A stretch of DNA of 38,931 nt, taken from Thalassolituus alkanivorans. GTDB lineage: Bacteria; Pseudomonadota; Gammaproteobacteria; Pseudomonadales; Oceanobacteraceae. Of the stretch, positions 38,480 to 38,931 are shown piece after piece (positions within the stretch are counted from its first letter, which is position 1; each line of letters opens with the position of its first letter). The position numbers and the translations under genes are program-made. The stretch is taken from positions 144,176 through 183,106 of the forward strand of contig NZ_JAJAEL010000039.1 in assembly GCF_020447205.1 (NCBI RefSeq), in the 5' to 3' direction. The notes under the pieces are model-generated. The model was not told the DNA's origin and ran no database searches. It saw only the letters and a list, made by a program, of their open reading frames with translations.

Positions 38480-38931
38480 ATGGCAAAGGAAACGTTTGAA
38501 CGCTCAAAACCCCACGTAAACGTTGGCACTATCGGTCACGTTGACCACGGTAAAACCACTCTGACTGCGGCTCTGACCCGCGTATGTTCCGAAGTATGGG
38601 GCGGTGCAGCGGTAGCGTTCGACGGTATCGACAATGCTCCTGAAGAGCGTGAGCGTGGTATCACCATTTCTACCTCCCACGTAGAATACGAATCTCCGAA
38701 CCGTCACTACGCACACGTAGACTGCCCGGGCCACGCTGACTATGTTAAAAACATGATCACTGGTGCTGCACAGATGGACGGCGCGATTCTGGTATGTGGT
38801 TCTACTGACGGCCCAATGCCTCAGACCCGTGAGCACATCCTGCTGTCCCGTCAGGTTGGTGTACCTTACATCGTTGTATTCCTGAACAAAGCTGACCTGC
38901 TGGCTGAAGATTGCGGCGGTGCCGATTCTGA
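38480..38931 (+). CDS. tuf: Elongation factor Tu (3' end outside window)
   Basis: GTPase that brings aminoacyl-tRNA to the ribosome. The first 150 codons are present. The G1 motif GHVDHGKT is at 19-26, the switch region reads [13 protein letters not shown]3 is [12 protein letters not shown] and G4 is NKAD. The stretch after G4 ([11 protein letters not shown]) differs from the common MVDDEELL-type sequence and is seen in some Oceanospirillales, by recollection. [17 protein letters not shown] is also uncommon (AATDG is usual). The order tRNAs-tuf matches the tufB locus; secE and nusG would be expected next. Position of the start follows GACAGGGTC. Confidence 0.98.
   Translation, partial: MAKETFERSKPHVNVGTIGHVDHGKTTLTAALTRVCSEVWGGAAVAFDGIDNAPEERERGITISTSHVEYESPNRHYAHVDCPGHADYVKNMITGAAQMDGAILVCGSTDGPMPQTREHILLSRQVGVPYIVVFLNKADLLAEDCGGADS

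Overview
The window is a stretch of gammaproteobacterial chromosome, most likely from a marine Oceanospirillales-type denitrifier. That placement is inference. It rests on the protein sequences, on the Pseudomonas-like order birA-coaX-SPOR protein-tRNA(Tyr-Gly-Thr)-tuf at the right end, on a split pntA1/pntA2/pntB transhydrogenase, and on a class of EF-Tu with an unusual loop. No transposase, phage gene or CRISPR array was seen.

Positions 1 to about 17.4 kb form a denitrification island. From the left, on the minus strand, come nosZ (its 3' end lies off the window), nosR, a Yip1-type membrane protein, then nirS and a TonB-dependent receptor. A MarR regulator diverges from the Yip1 gene across a 29-bp near-palindrome. 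On the plus strand follow norQ, norC, norB, a polyferredoxin-like membrane Fe-S protein, norD, norE, norF and a small cytochrome c. Together these cover nitrite to NO (NirS), NO to N2O (NorCB) and N2O to N2 (NosZ). No nitrate reductase and no heme d1 biosynthesis genes are present here.

From 17.0 to 22.2 kb is an anaerobic-support segment: a DGC-domain putative zinc protein, a divergent NarK-family transporter, and ubiV-ubiU diverging from ubiT. The ubi genes make ubiquinone without O2, which feeds the quinone-dependent denitrification chain. A conserved small protein of unknown function follows.

From 22.5 to 35.5 kb is ordinary metabolism: a PfkB-type nucleoside kinase, a 2-TM potassium channel with an RCK-like domain, a small secreted protein, a convergent cytochrome c' and cytochrome b561 pair, an acyl-CoA synthetase diverging from an AraC regulator, the proton-translocating transhydrogenase, malate:quinone oxidoreductase and an orphan periplasmic binding protein. 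The last part (35.6 kb to the end) is the birA-coaX-SPOR-tRNA-tuf block, with a strong sigma70 promoter before the tRNAs and an intrinsic terminator-like hairpin between the tRNAs and tuf.

The least explained items are the Fe-S membrane protein inside the nor operon, the MarR/Yip1 pair between nosR and nirS, the TonB receptor joined to nirS, the divergent NarK with its DGC neighbour, and several regulatory structures (FNR/DNR-like boxes, tandem 21-bp-spaced repeats before an AraC gene, overlapping hairpins before ubiT).
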